NCBI GenBank assembly: GCA_964017045.1
Contig: OZ024810.1
Span: 11,525,562-11,589,561 of the forward strand
Direction of reading: 5' to 3'
DNA: 64,000 nt
Source of the DNA: Omphiscola glabra
Taxonomy: Eukaryota; Mollusca; Gastropoda; Lymnaeidae
How positions within the stretch are numbered: the stretch's first letter is position 1; each line of letters starts with the position of its first letter. A model generated the notes under the pieces. That model was not told the origin of the DNA. It did not search any database and saw only the letters and a list, made by a program, of their open reading frames with translations. The position numbers and the translations under genes are program-made. Positions 24,562 through 37,000 of this stretch are shown here, piece after piece.

Positions 24562-24690
24562 TTTTAGAGCATTCTGTTTTTTTTATAAATAATGTTACTA
24601 CCGTAAATAATGAAATATTAGACTGATATTAATTCAAGCAATAATATTTAGGGTGTTTTTAACAAAAAATTTTTTTTTACAAGACTAGCC

Positions 24691-24882
24691 TAGGGGTCGG
24701 CAGACTCATTAGTCAAAAGAGCCAAAAATCAGCAGCAGGATGATTAAAAATTTTTGTAGAGCCAGTCTTTTGAAGAACCTGTCAAGAGCCATATTTTTCG
24801 GAGTCAAAACGTATTTGTGGCTGACTGGCAGAGCCGCACTCGGGTCCCTAAAGAGCCGCATTCAGCTATTTGCCGACCACTG
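24691..24882. mobile_element. hAT-type MITE, TAGGGGTCGG family
   Basis: A 192-bp element with left end TAGGGGTCGGCAGACTCATT and right end TATTTGCCGACCACTG. Flanking 8-mers GACTAGCC and GATTAGCC differ at one base, as expected of an aged hAT duplication. The interior contains AGAGCCGCACTCGGGTCCCT and AAAGAGCCGCATTC, features I recall from hAT MITEs with GTCGGCAAACTC ends. Confidence 0.82.
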
Positions 24883-26123
24883 GATTAGCCCAATACTTTT
24901 AAAAAGGAAAACTTTAAAAAAAAAAAAAAAGCATTAACCGAAGTAGGTAGGGATAAGTGAAAATATGGTCAATGGTATGAGAACTCAAAAGGTTGACAGG
25001 TATGAAATTTGACCACAAAATAAATGTTTTTAAAAAAAAAAAAAAAAATTTTTAAAACTAATAAAAAAGTATTACAATACAATTTTAACTTGAAAACTTG
25101 AACAAAAAAAATGTGGCTAAGATTTAAGAACGTAACTAATACTACACATTTCTAACTGTATACCCAAGTCTTGTCATGATATGGTATAACTAACACTTGC
25201 TGAGCTAAACTATACCTAACTTTTCTTATACAGTAACTAAACACCTCATCTCCCCCTACTTAGAAAATTTACTAACAAGATAAGATAAAAAGTACATGTA
25301 TATATATAAAAGACAGCACCAGTAGGCCATGCAAACTTGACCCTCAATTGTAGAAAATGTAAATACTTTTTTTCTATTGGCCCCTCTCATGGTTCTTTGC
25401 AATAAAAATCTAACATTAGCAGTAGGGGGGTGGGACATTTTCGTCTATACAAGATGCGAAACTTCTATTCAGTGTACCGACAGGTCACATCAGTGTTTCA
25501 ACGCAACCTCAATCCAACATCATTTTGTTAATGTCTATCAGATTAAACATTGAGTGCAGCAAATATGAGTCAAACGATATAAACATGTAGAAATATAATC
25601 AATTGTCAAAAGTAAAACTGAATATAAAGGAAACATCAAATTTCAATCTGGTCCAAGTCAAACAAACAAAAATAATAACTAAAAAATTTCTAGTAGGAAA
25701 TAATCTCAATAAAATCTTCCATTTTGTCAAGTTGTTTTTTTTTTTAATTACTATTAGCCATAACTGGCCCAAACTATATGACATGATCACATCTCTTATC
25801 TAAATTCACCGCAATATGATACATTAGTTGCATATATATATATGTATATATAAAATATCAATAGAAAAAATGATGTAATGACACATAGAGATGTTGCATG
25901 CCATAACATTTGCTCCAAATGAAATACACACCAACATTTTTCAAAGGTGTTTATACATATACTTTTATTTTTTGTGCGAGGAATGAGCCGACTACATAGA
26001 CTATAGTAAAGCCAACTACCACCATACTAGTGACCGGAAAAGATAGCCACACTGAAACACTTTATATTTAGGATGTCAAGTGATTAATCTGCAAGATCGG
26101 AAGTGGAGATGGAGAGGCTACAC

Positions 26124-26323
26124 CAGAGGCGTAGCTAAGGGGACGGGGGCAGGGGGGGAGACGTCCCTGGACGCCAGACTGGTTAAGGTCCCAGTTTAGG
26201 ATATTATTTTATTGATGAAAATAATGGGTTTGAGAGTTGAGAAAAGAAAGGGAGGCTTTATAAAATAAATCTTGTCCCCCCACCCCCCCCCCCTGGGCAC
26301 CAAACACTCTAGCTATGCCTCTG
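26124..26323. mobile_element. hAT-type MITE, CAGAGGCG family
   Basis: A 200-bp element with ends CAGAGGCGTAGCTAAGG and CTCTAGCTATGCCTCTG and perfect 8-bp duplications GGCTACAC at 26116-26123 and 26324-26331. Same family as 17489-17677. The perfect duplication suggests this copy is younger. Confidence 0.9.
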
Positions 26324-27049
26324 GGCTACACTAAATATAATTCCGTTTATGTTAAATTATCAGAAGTGGGAAAAGGGAAGAAGGGAAGGAGTAAATGAGA
26401 GAAAAAAATAGAAATAATTCAAATATATCTAAGAGTTAGTCTACTCAGTAATTATCTTACTATCTTAACGGAAAAAGGGTAAATAAACCCACAACAAAGC
26501 TACTACGCGCATACTCTAATGATCTACTTAAATATGGCAGTTTGTGTAGTCAAGCAAGAGAAAAAGATTATATTATTTAAATATGTAAATACTATTTAAA
26601 AAAAAAGTAGTCAGCTGTACAAGTATATTTCAAATATAAATAGTATATTAAATCAAGTGTAAGATTTCTGAAATTTTGATTTGCATTCAAAATATCCCCC
26701 AGTTACGTTTATCATGCTTACAGTTTGAGATCTTATCACCAGCATCAGGAGTGGAGAACCAACTATTCCACATTTTTCTTTTGAGGCAGAGAAAAAAAAA
26801 TATAGTGCAGCTTTAAATTAAATTTCAGTAGACCGCCCAACCTCGCAATACAGAGAATTCAACAAAACCCTTGAGGTATTTGAAAACTTTTTGAGCATGC
26901 CTCCACCTAACAAACGTGCACTTAGCACAGTGGTGTTTCAGCAAGAGGCCGGTACACAACACGTGTTGGCTTCCCATTGGCATAAGCTCATAGACTAGCT
27001 ATACACATGAAGCTGCACTAAGTCTTGAGATAATGGCTGGTGGTCATTT

Positions 27050-27890
27050 TTTATTTTGTGTAATGAGCTTTAATGACTACATAGAGAGCAACTTTTTCAG
27101 GAATGTGCTTGAATGAACCAAGCAATAATTGATACAAGCCACATATAGACAATGGTTAAGTTTGATGCAACTCTGTAAAGACCCTTGTATATACATTATA
27201 TTTGAGACTTAATATACAAAACTCTGGTGAATCCATTAATTTTTTTTTTTCATCTTCAGATACAAACATTTTTTTACGTTAAAAATTTTTTTTTCTTATC
27301 ATGAAACTTGTTCCTATTTGTACTTAGAAGTAATTACTAATGATCTGGGGAGTGCATTTGTTGACCTAGCACAACAGATATTACAAATCATTTGATTCTC
27401 AAGAGAATGTTTTTAAATCACATGAAAAATAAATAAATCATGAACTTTAGGAGTCAATGATATGGATAATAACATTAACTAGGAAATGAATTTTCCATTG
27501 ATGAAAATTAGCCATTAAGTGCGGGGTATCTACAAATAAGGGTTTTTAAATATCTGTTCAACGCTGAAATCAATAAAACATTGATTGTTGTAGAGAATAA
27601 TGATTCTTACATATTGGTTCTAGATGCAAGTTACCCTTCAAAAAGCATTGAAAGAAATCCATTCGAAATTTTCAGGCAGTCTGAGTGAACCATCCTTTTT
27701 ATACTGTCAACACAGAATGCTTGAAAACTTTGTCATAACAGTATCATGCCACTAGGCAATGGTGGATCAACCAAATAGTCTTTTCTTTCATACGGAGAGT
27801 ATCGTACGGAGCTGTTTCTCTTACCACTTGTTTGTAAAAAATAACTTCTAACTAATCAGGCAAATTTTTTGTCTTTGAGAAAGTCAATAG
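27050..27890 (-). other. candidate GPD2 3' UTR
   Basis: Sequence directly downstream of the GPD2 stop on the minus strand. The first minus-strand AATAAA I find lies at 27055-27050, about 835 nt after the stop. Molluscan 3' UTRs can be longer, so the true end may be further left. Positional inference only. Confidence 0.35.
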
Positions 27891-28007
27891 CTAAACACCA
27901 CCTCCGCTTCTTTCAACGGAAATCTTTTTGGTGTTTTCCTCATTGTCTTCCAAGGCCTTAGCAAATCTGGAGTTGACCACCGTCCCATGTTCTATGGCAC
28001 TCATCAG
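27891..28007 (-). CDS. GPD2: GPD2 coding exon 15, C-terminus
   Basis: Starts [20 protein letters not shown] and ends VERSGGGV then TAG at 27893-27891. The LMSAI and GG ending match animal GPD2. The preceding intron is 3218 nt long and holds a 21-bp minisatellite close to this exon. Confidence 0.94.
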   Translation of the reverse strand: MMSAIEHGTVVNSRFAKALEDNEENTKKISVERSGGGV

Positions 28008-31000
28008 CTGTGGGAGATATATTGATCAGAATGAGAAATCAGATGGACACAAAAGAGATTCAAGTACACAGGAAAGTGATTCAGGTACATAGTAAAAGAG
28101 ATTCAGTTACACAGGAAAGAGATTCAGGTACACAGGAAAGAGATGCAAGTACACAGGAAAGAGATTGATGTACACAGGAAAGAGATTCAGGTACATAGTA
28201 AAAGAGATTCAGTTACACAGGAAAGAGATTCAGGTACACAGGAAAGAGATTCAGGTACACAAGAAAGAGATTTAGGTACACAATAAAGAGATTAAGGTAC
28301 ACAGGAAAGAGATTCAGGTACACAAGAAAGATATTCAGGTACACAGGAAAGAGATTCAGGTACACAGGAAAGAGATTCAGGTACACAGGAAAGATATTCA
28401 GGTACACAGGAAAGAGATTCAGGTACACAGGAAAGAGATTCAGGTACACAGTAAAGAGATTCAGGTACACAGGAAAGAGATTCAGGTACACATGAAAGAG
28501 ATTCAGGTACACAGGAAAGAGATTCAGGTACACAAGAAAGAGATTCAGGTACACAGGAAAGAGATTCAGGTACAGTGATAGGAAACTAGTGCTAATAATT
28601 TCTGGAACACAATTGCATGTAAAATTGTCTATAATCAAAACTATTTTACACAAATTTAACATTAAAATGACTTCGAGATGAAATATATTTTCTTTTAAAA
28701 CTGAATAAGTGTATTGCCAGATATTCAATAGATAAAGAAAAAAAAAATGACAGAGCCATAAGCCCATTTGATAAATCTTACGGTGGTGGTTCCCAATTCC
28801 AGCCCTATAGACATGAATAAACACCCTTATAGCTGTAGGGGGCCAACTCAATTCACAAATTAGAAAAACATGCATGAAATGTTTTTAGGATCCAAATGAT
28901 ATCCATTAATGAGACAACCATTATATAATGCCGCTGAAGACACATCTCAAATAGGTTATACAAAGTCAACAATATAATTACGAGCTAGATTGCACTGGTA
29001 CCCAAAGCACTAGACTCTACCATTGGATATATTGGTTAAAAAATATATATATATATTTAAATTTCTAAAAAAATTCATGAACACCCCCATCTGAACAAAA
29101 ACAACCCAATAACATTGTAAAAGAAATTACTAAAATATTGACCCCAACACACAACTTGACAACACATGATTGGACATAAGTCTCTTTTCACTGCAGTCAG
29201 CACATCACACATTTCAAAGCAGTTACACAATGATTATGTTTCTTTCAGTAAACAACAGATGACATCTAATGAGAAAATCCTCATTGAAAGTTGTCAGCTT
29301 TTATACTGTCCTGTATCAAGGGTGTCCAATTCATGTACCGCAAGGGGTGCAATGCAAAGTACATTTGTGTCCCAAATACATATGAGTGTAGATAACCATT
29401 TTTATAGTAATGCTTCCATAAGAAATTAATTGACATTTCTACTTCATAGTCATCGCATCTTTCACCAGTAATAAGTGAAGAAAGCAAAGATATTGAGTTT
29501 GGTCAAGGGGGTTGGGGGCGCCTACAGCATGGGTATGCTTCTAGGCTATCATTGACTTAGGGACTGTTTGCAGAGACTATATACTTCATCATTATTTACA
29601 CAGTAAGGCTATAAATGCCAATAGATCATGGTTGCAGAAAAACACACGCCACTCAATTCATTAAATAAAATACAATATGGAAGGGTTAAAAGATTTCAAA
29701 AGCACTTTCAGAGTGTTAAAAGAAACAGATATATAGAAACTACAAGTAAGTTACAATTCTTTATAAGATCCTATTTATAACAAACATTTTAGATAAATTA
29801 AAATTCAAGCCAAGATGTGTAAAGTGGAGAAATAGTTCACTAAGACTATTTATAGACTAAATTCATCTATATGTTAAGCTAATGTTTTATTTTGGTCAGC
29901 ATGGAAATAAACCAATGGTTAATATTAGTCACTTCTGCCCAGAGGGTAACAGCTTCACACCCATCCACAGATCCCTGAATATCTAGTCTAAACCTCTGGA
30001 CAGCACTTATTATTAGTTAACCTCTGGATATTAAAGCCACATACAATTTATCTACTTGCTTGTTTATTCATTTCCATCACTTTAGCAGCTGTCTGAAATT
30101 TTATTTTTAGCCAAACAATATTATAAAAAAGACTTACAAAATACTCCAAATAAGATGTCACGACCAGTTATTTTTTTTTACCCTTTCAAAATTGAACTTT
30201 TTGAAATTTAAAAAAAAAATATTTTAAATCTGACTTTGAAAGATGCAAAACAGTTGGGAACAAAAACTTCTGCCTTTGCAACTAATCAAAGGATAAGTAT
30301 CATTTTATTGGTTTAAATTAATTTTTAACCAACAATTCTCATTTGCTTATAAGTATTAGATATACAGTGTGAATCAATGCAAAAATGTGGTCCATATTTC
30401 CCCCACAAAAATCTAACATGTTAATAAGGCTGCAGTGGATCCAATTTCACACTACCAGCAAACAACAATGTGATGTGGGCATTACTAAAAATACAGCTCA
30501 GAAATTTGAGAGCAATTTTCCCTAAAGGTAACAAAATGCCAGCAGCCAAAAAAACTCCTTTAAATAGCAAGGTGTTTTCAAATATTTATTAGGAAAAAGT
30601 CTAGACTTTTGAGGATTGGATGTACCAATCTTTGGTCTACCAAAGCATCCCCAACTTACAGTCAATATTAAGAGAGAAACTAACAAAATATGAATTTTTT
30701 TTAGTAAATCACTCACCAGAGTGTTTTAAATGAACCAAACAAAAATTATTATTTTTAAAATTGATTATTTCAAATAAATCATTTAAATTTTTTTTTATTA
30801 TCTTTCCAAAAGAAATTTAAAAAATGGATGTAACCTTAATATGACTTGGCTTACATTAGAGTTATTAATATTGGGGACAATAATTTTTAATTAGTTATTT
30901 TTTTGAAATTCTCTGGAATGAGTTTAACACATTCATTTTAGTTTTAACTAATTTTACCTTCCCCAAAAAAGCCCTGTGACACCCAATTAAAAAACAAAAA

Positions 31001-34000
31001 AATGATGAAACAATTATCTTACAAAACTATTTCTTTTAAAAAAAACAAAACAATATAACAGCATGGTTCAACAGTTTTTACAAGGGAGAAATAGAAGAAA
31101 CAGTTTTGTTTTTTTTCCTCCATTCACCACTTGTAGAAATCAACCAACTCAAACCATTTGCATAAGACTTAAAGAAGAAACAAAAAATTTTGTAGAGTAA
31201 AGGTTAAAAAATGACAAAGTCTCACCTGAAGGAATTCTCCAATATCAACTTGTGCATTTCTGTTCAGATCAACTTCACTGAGAATTTCATGCAACTGGTC
31301 TTCTGGAATCTTCTCCCCTATGTTCTGTAAAGATATTTTACAGTTACAAAGACAATCAACAAAGAAATGCTTGTAAATTTTATCAAATGCATTTGCAAAC
31401 TCTAGCCCCAAAGGGTTTCCATTAAAATTTAAAGCAGTCAGTTTTTTTGGTCACATTTAGTTTTGTGTCCCTTTGCTTAGTAAATATGTGCATGAAAGGC
31501 ATGGTATTTCTTTTTTATTACGAGTGTGCATCATGACTCATAAATAGTACCAGCTTGGAAAAACAAAAACAAGTTGTTGACTCTTTAAAAGATTACAAAA
31601 CAAGTTGTTGCATCTTTAAAAGATTACAAAGTCTATATTACTGCAAAATACTACTTAAACTGTTTAATTTTAAAACAAAAATGGCGGTCTAAAAAAGATC
31701 GCAAAAGCTTGGACTAAAAATCAAAGTCTTTGAACATTTACCTTGAAATATCTCCTGAGATCGTTAATAGAAATATAACCCTTATTCTCTACATCCAACG
31801 ACTTGAACCTCCGCACGTAATGGTTAATCTCATCTTTGGTAAAGTTTAGTGGGACATCCTTCTCCGTTGCCCTCTTGATATCCAAGCCCATCTCTGTCCT
31901 AAGATAGCGCTCGGCATGTTCCAGTTCACTCTGGATGTCAGAATAGACAAATACAATACAATGAGTTATCACGTTAAAAAGTTGCTGGACCAAAGAGTAT
32001 TAAGCTTACTCCATTCAAAAAGAGTTTTCTTATTATTACACAACTGTATACATTTTTCATTTTTAAGTAAATTATTAGGTTGTGCATAAAACTGTTTACA
32101 TTTTTTTTTTTTTAAACTTCATATGCACTTTGGTATTAAACAAATACATCTACAAAGGACTATGACCTGTCCAATCTAAAGCCACATTAAGATAAACTTA
32201 AATAAATTCTTATTTGGTTTTCTCTAAAATATATCGCATTGTAAAATTTTTAGCACAAAAAATTTCAACTTCAGCATGCTATTTTTCCTCTGGTTTGAAA
32301 TCTTTGTGAGTATGCATTTACCAAACACGTTGGGGGAGGACTTATGAGAAACTTAAAAAAACAAACATTTTCTTCAATAGACTCTGGACTGTCAGAATGC
32401 TGAGCTGTCTCACCAACTCTGTCACCCAGAAAACTAAAAAAAATCTAGATTAAATTGCTGGTGTTTGCTGTTCACATTGGTACAAACAACATTAAACGAA
32501 ATTACTACTTCACCGCACACTGCAAAAGGTATATACAGCGTACAATTTGAAATAGTAACACTCTTTTAATAGAATAAGCTATACAAAAATATGCCATTAA
32601 ATTATTGCAAAATAATTTCCAGAATAAAATCACAATATAAAGTGTTGATGGATTCAGGAGTGAATTTTTTTTATGTAGATAGTCAACGTCAAGAAATGAC
32701 ATAATAATCTGTATAGAAATCCAATGTTCACATAACAACTATTGCTTTTAAAAATAATTAGTTTTATTGAGTAGTTTTAGAAAAAAAATTTGTATCCTTA
32801 AATTATGAAGAGACTGAATTTCGTAAATCACAGATTATTAAAATTCAGTGTTTTAAAATGAAGTTAAACTGCAAAAGGGCAGATAAGCAAGGCATCAAAA
32901 TTAACAACTGTATGAAACATAGCATATTAACAGCTTGATATACGGTTTCAATAACAAATAACTTATTTGGCTATTTCACAAATTAGATTTTTTTCTCTTC
33001 ATTTGCTCCGAATTCTGAAATTTCTCTTAAACCATCACAAGGTACTTGTATCGTATGGGAATCAGAATTTGTTGAAGAAATACTACACAACCAAATGAAT
33101 TAATGAACAGATCAAATAATAAAGAACCGACCAAATAAACAAAACTTCTCACTGAAATAAGAGAAAACAGTTGAACTCCAACTTTTACCCTTATTTTTTA
33201 ATAAATGGTAGCTTGCAAGGTTTCGGAGACTCTGACTGATCTGAGCGACATGGATCACACGGGTCAGACTCAGATTTTTCAGCACATTTTTTAAAAGGGC
33301 ATCCTCTAGGTTTGGGGCTACAAGTCTTACAAGGGTCAGGGCTATCATCATCACAAGAAAGGCCGGGGCAAGTTGGACATCGGTATGTATTCAAAATGGC
33401 TTTGCCCATATCCTTACACAAAAATGCTTCCACTTCTAACTGTTGGCACTGTTTATTGAGAAATAATTCAATTACTAAAAAGACACTGCTCTGCAATTAA
33501 TAAATTTTTGTTGGTTTGTATTAGCGAGTCACACACTGGTAGTCAGAATTTAACAATAGGGTAAATAGTAATGCATTTGAAAATCTCATCCAGCAAAAAA
33601 ATAAAAAAAAAAATTTTTTATTAACAAACAGGACTAAAAGAAAGCAGTAAAAATAAATATTAAAGAAAAAATGGAGACATTGGCTATTTAAAATCGCCAA
33701 TTCTGATTTTGAATATTACATATTGGTATTTTAATTTTTTTATTTTAAATAACGGATTTTTAAATATATTTTTTATACAATCACATTTTAAAAAGATAAT
33801 TTTTTATTTAATACTTGCTTTAAGGGCCACACAAAGTGCAGGGTGAGATTTGTGTTAAAAATAGAACTTTTTTTCTATAACCTTTGAACAATTATCAGGA
33901 TAGGCACTTTAACTGTTTATGCATGTCCACATCAATTTGCACACTACGTGACTACAAACTTTCACAGTGGGGAAGCAACTCTCCAATTAAATGCTTATGT

Positions 34001-37000
34001 TTATTAAATAATTTTAAAATTCATGGATTTTAGTAGTGTTAAATGCTAAACCTTACTTTGTAAAACAAACAACAGATAATTGTTTTCCAAACCAATAATA
34101 ATTGGAAATCTCATTATCACATATAAATCTAATTTGTTCCTGAAACACCTTAGATTCTTTATAGATATTTAACAACTGGATAATAAAATTGAAATAATTC
34201 ATATTATTACTGGGCTCAATACTGATAGAGATTGAGGACATACTCCTAACTAAACACAATATACAGCTTATTTTCTTGTTCAAACAATTTATCTCAAGAG
34301 TAAGCAAACCTTCATTTGGATCAGGGAATATTTTCAACATGCAAGTAAAACCTTACATTAATTTGACTGCGTTCAGTCAAGGACTTTCTTTACTCCTCAC
34401 AACCAACCCAGCTTCTTGAACCAACCTTTTTAGTCTTTTCATCCCATTTGAGTTCCTCTGCCATAATCTCAATGATCTTTGGAAGGGCTTCCTGAGCCGC
34501 ATGAACATTTATGAAAGACAGGCGGGTGCGGCGAGCAACAACATCAATGGCGCGGCAGGCATATTCACGCACAGCATATTTCACCTAGTAAAAAAAAAAA
34601 AAGACTTAAAAGTTTCATGAAAAAACAGTAATTTGCTTTCTCTCTGTATAAACCCTCTCTTCGTCGATTTTAAATGAAGTTTGTGTTGGATCGACGATGG
34701 CATCATTAATCCATAAAAACCAGATTGTTTCGTTTATTTTATTAGCAATTTGTTTTTAATTACTTTTAACCAAATTTAGAATGATTTCTCTTTGATAAGC
34801 ATTCAGATTTTCTTTAGTACAATGAGATTTTACAGAGAATGAAGTGTTTCAATTGGTTGTTTTAATTAACTATTTTATTTTTGTTTACAGTGACCTGGTC
34901 CATCTTGCGATCAATCTAATAAAGGTAGAAAATATTACCCTGATGATTCAAACATTAATTTTATGATTTCAGATGCCAAGGCCGATTCTGATGAATTATA
35001 TAATCCTAGTAGTAGTAGTACTAGTGATGAGTTTTGGAAAGTAATAAAAATAATGAAATTCATAATTTATCAGCTAATGAACAGCCAGACCCTAATCCAG
35101 CTAAAGTGCCTTTTAGAAGAGTTAATACTGTTACTGATATAAATAGTGTAGATTCTAATTGTAAAACTGCTGATCTTGGCACTAAAACTGGGTGCAAATT
35201 CAGATTTTCTACCTTTATAAAATGAAGGTGTAAATTTGGAGCTTAGGACTAGTAAGTCAAATGAACTTGCCCTTTTTTTACGTTGCTAGACATAAATATT
35301 ATTCACAAGCTTTTACTCTCAAAAAATGAGGAGGCTTCCTACAGAATTAAAATCAACACTCAAACATGCAAGAGATCTATTTTTAGAGACTGGAAACCTG
35401 TCAATAATTATGAGACCTACAAATTTCTAGCAGTAATTAATAAATGATGTGGATGAACTTTTGTCCATTTTTCGTTACTTTTGGTCAACAGGATGTATAC
35501 ACCCTGGTATGACAAAATGTTTCAGAGAGAATGATTGGAAGTCTTGTATCACTTTTTTCTACACGCTACAGAAAATAATTGTAAAATTTAGCCTTTTATA
35601 AACTCACAAGGCCAGAAGGTCAGTCAAAAGTTAGAAAAATAGCCCTCGGAAATTTCAAGCTACAACTTGTGGAGCGATTAACAGAATATGCGGCGACCAT
35701 AATTAAATAGGGGAAATAATTCAGAAGTTCCATTGAGAGACTTATCAGAGCAAAACATGTGCCTATTAGCTCCAAAAAGGACAGAGTGTGCTAACACTGT
35801 AGAACAGGACAAACTTAATATGTTTGTGCTGCATGAGAGTCAAATACGCACATCAATAGGGATTGTTTTCATGATTACCATAGCTAAACCCAGATGAAAA
35901 GATATTGCAAATTTATGGTAAATTTTACATTACCATAAAATGTTAATACCTACAAAGGTATAGTTCAAATATTTTCTAGTAGCAATAAATTGTTTCCAGT
36001 GAAAATAGTTAAATTTTCTGACATTTCTTGTGTGGCTGTGACAATGGAAAAAGTGCTATGGTGTTTCATTTTTCTTTTTCTATTTAATGTGATCTTTCTT
36101 TGTGATGCACATATGAATGTAGTTCAGAAAAGAAGCATTTTTGTTACATTTTGAATTATAAATCTCTCTTTGTGTTTCTTGGAATGAGCATTTTGTCAAG
36201 ATTTGTGTGTTTTTTTTAAATAATTTTCATTTTTTATTTTCCTTAAATCAAAATCACATTTATATATTAAAATTTAAAACTAAGTCTGTATTGTCTGTAA
36301 AGAGCATGCATTCCCCTTTAATTCCGCCCAAAATAAACATTTTCTGATAAAAAAACAAAAAAAGTTATGATGGTTTAGAGATAACATAGTTGGGCCTAAC
36401 AAATTTGCAAAATAGATAATTCCGTCAGAACTAGGTAAATAATTCCAGAGATCAAGGGTAAATTTAGATAAAGATTTTCTCATATGCTGTTTATTTTAAA
36501 CAAACTTATTAATTAGTGAGCTGACAAAATTCTTATTTGTTGCTGATTTTTTAAATAAATCTGGGATAATTTTTTAAAAAGTTTAAAGCCATGTATGAGA
36601 TATCATTTTACTATTAATTATTTCACCATACCTCTGCTTCAATATATGGGTACTCTTCATGGATCCTCTTGCCTATGACTGGCCACCTTTTGCCTGTCAT
36701 CTTAGACAATGATGCTACTTTAAAGGCTTTATCACCATAAGTTCTTGCTAAATGTTGAGCAACCTTGGAAAGATACAAAAATGTATTTACAATAATCAGA
36801 ACAAGAAAATTCATTATAAATTTAAAATAAAACCCTTGTTTGAACGTTACTCTGACCATTTGACAAGATTCTTTTATGCATTTAAATATCTTGCTATTTC
36901 CCTTTGGTTATAAAGAGGTAAAACAAAAAGTATGCCATTAATTTTAAATAAATAAAAATAGGCTTAGGGGTATCTGATCCTACAACTTTATTAACTGTAT

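Larger units (their letters stand above)
22655..27049. other. AT-rich 3' flank of GPD2
   Basis: Mostly single-copy-looking AT-rich DNA, interrupted by four MITE or minisatellite insertions listed separately. It may belong to a long GPD2 3' UTR, since minus-strand AATAAA motifs occur along it and one also lies further left at 22126-22131. Nothing in the sequence proves transcription. No additional coding exon was recognised on either strand. Confidence 0.4.

Noticed and set aside
32505..32738. 77-codon minus-strand frame between the two GPD2 terminal-exon sets
   Set aside because: AT-rich, no splice-phase match to GPD2, no domain; probably intron or 3' UTR of the short isoform.
35034..35225. 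63-codon plus-strand frame inside GPD2 intron 11
   Set aside because: Part of the decayed piggyBac-like segment, not a separate gene.
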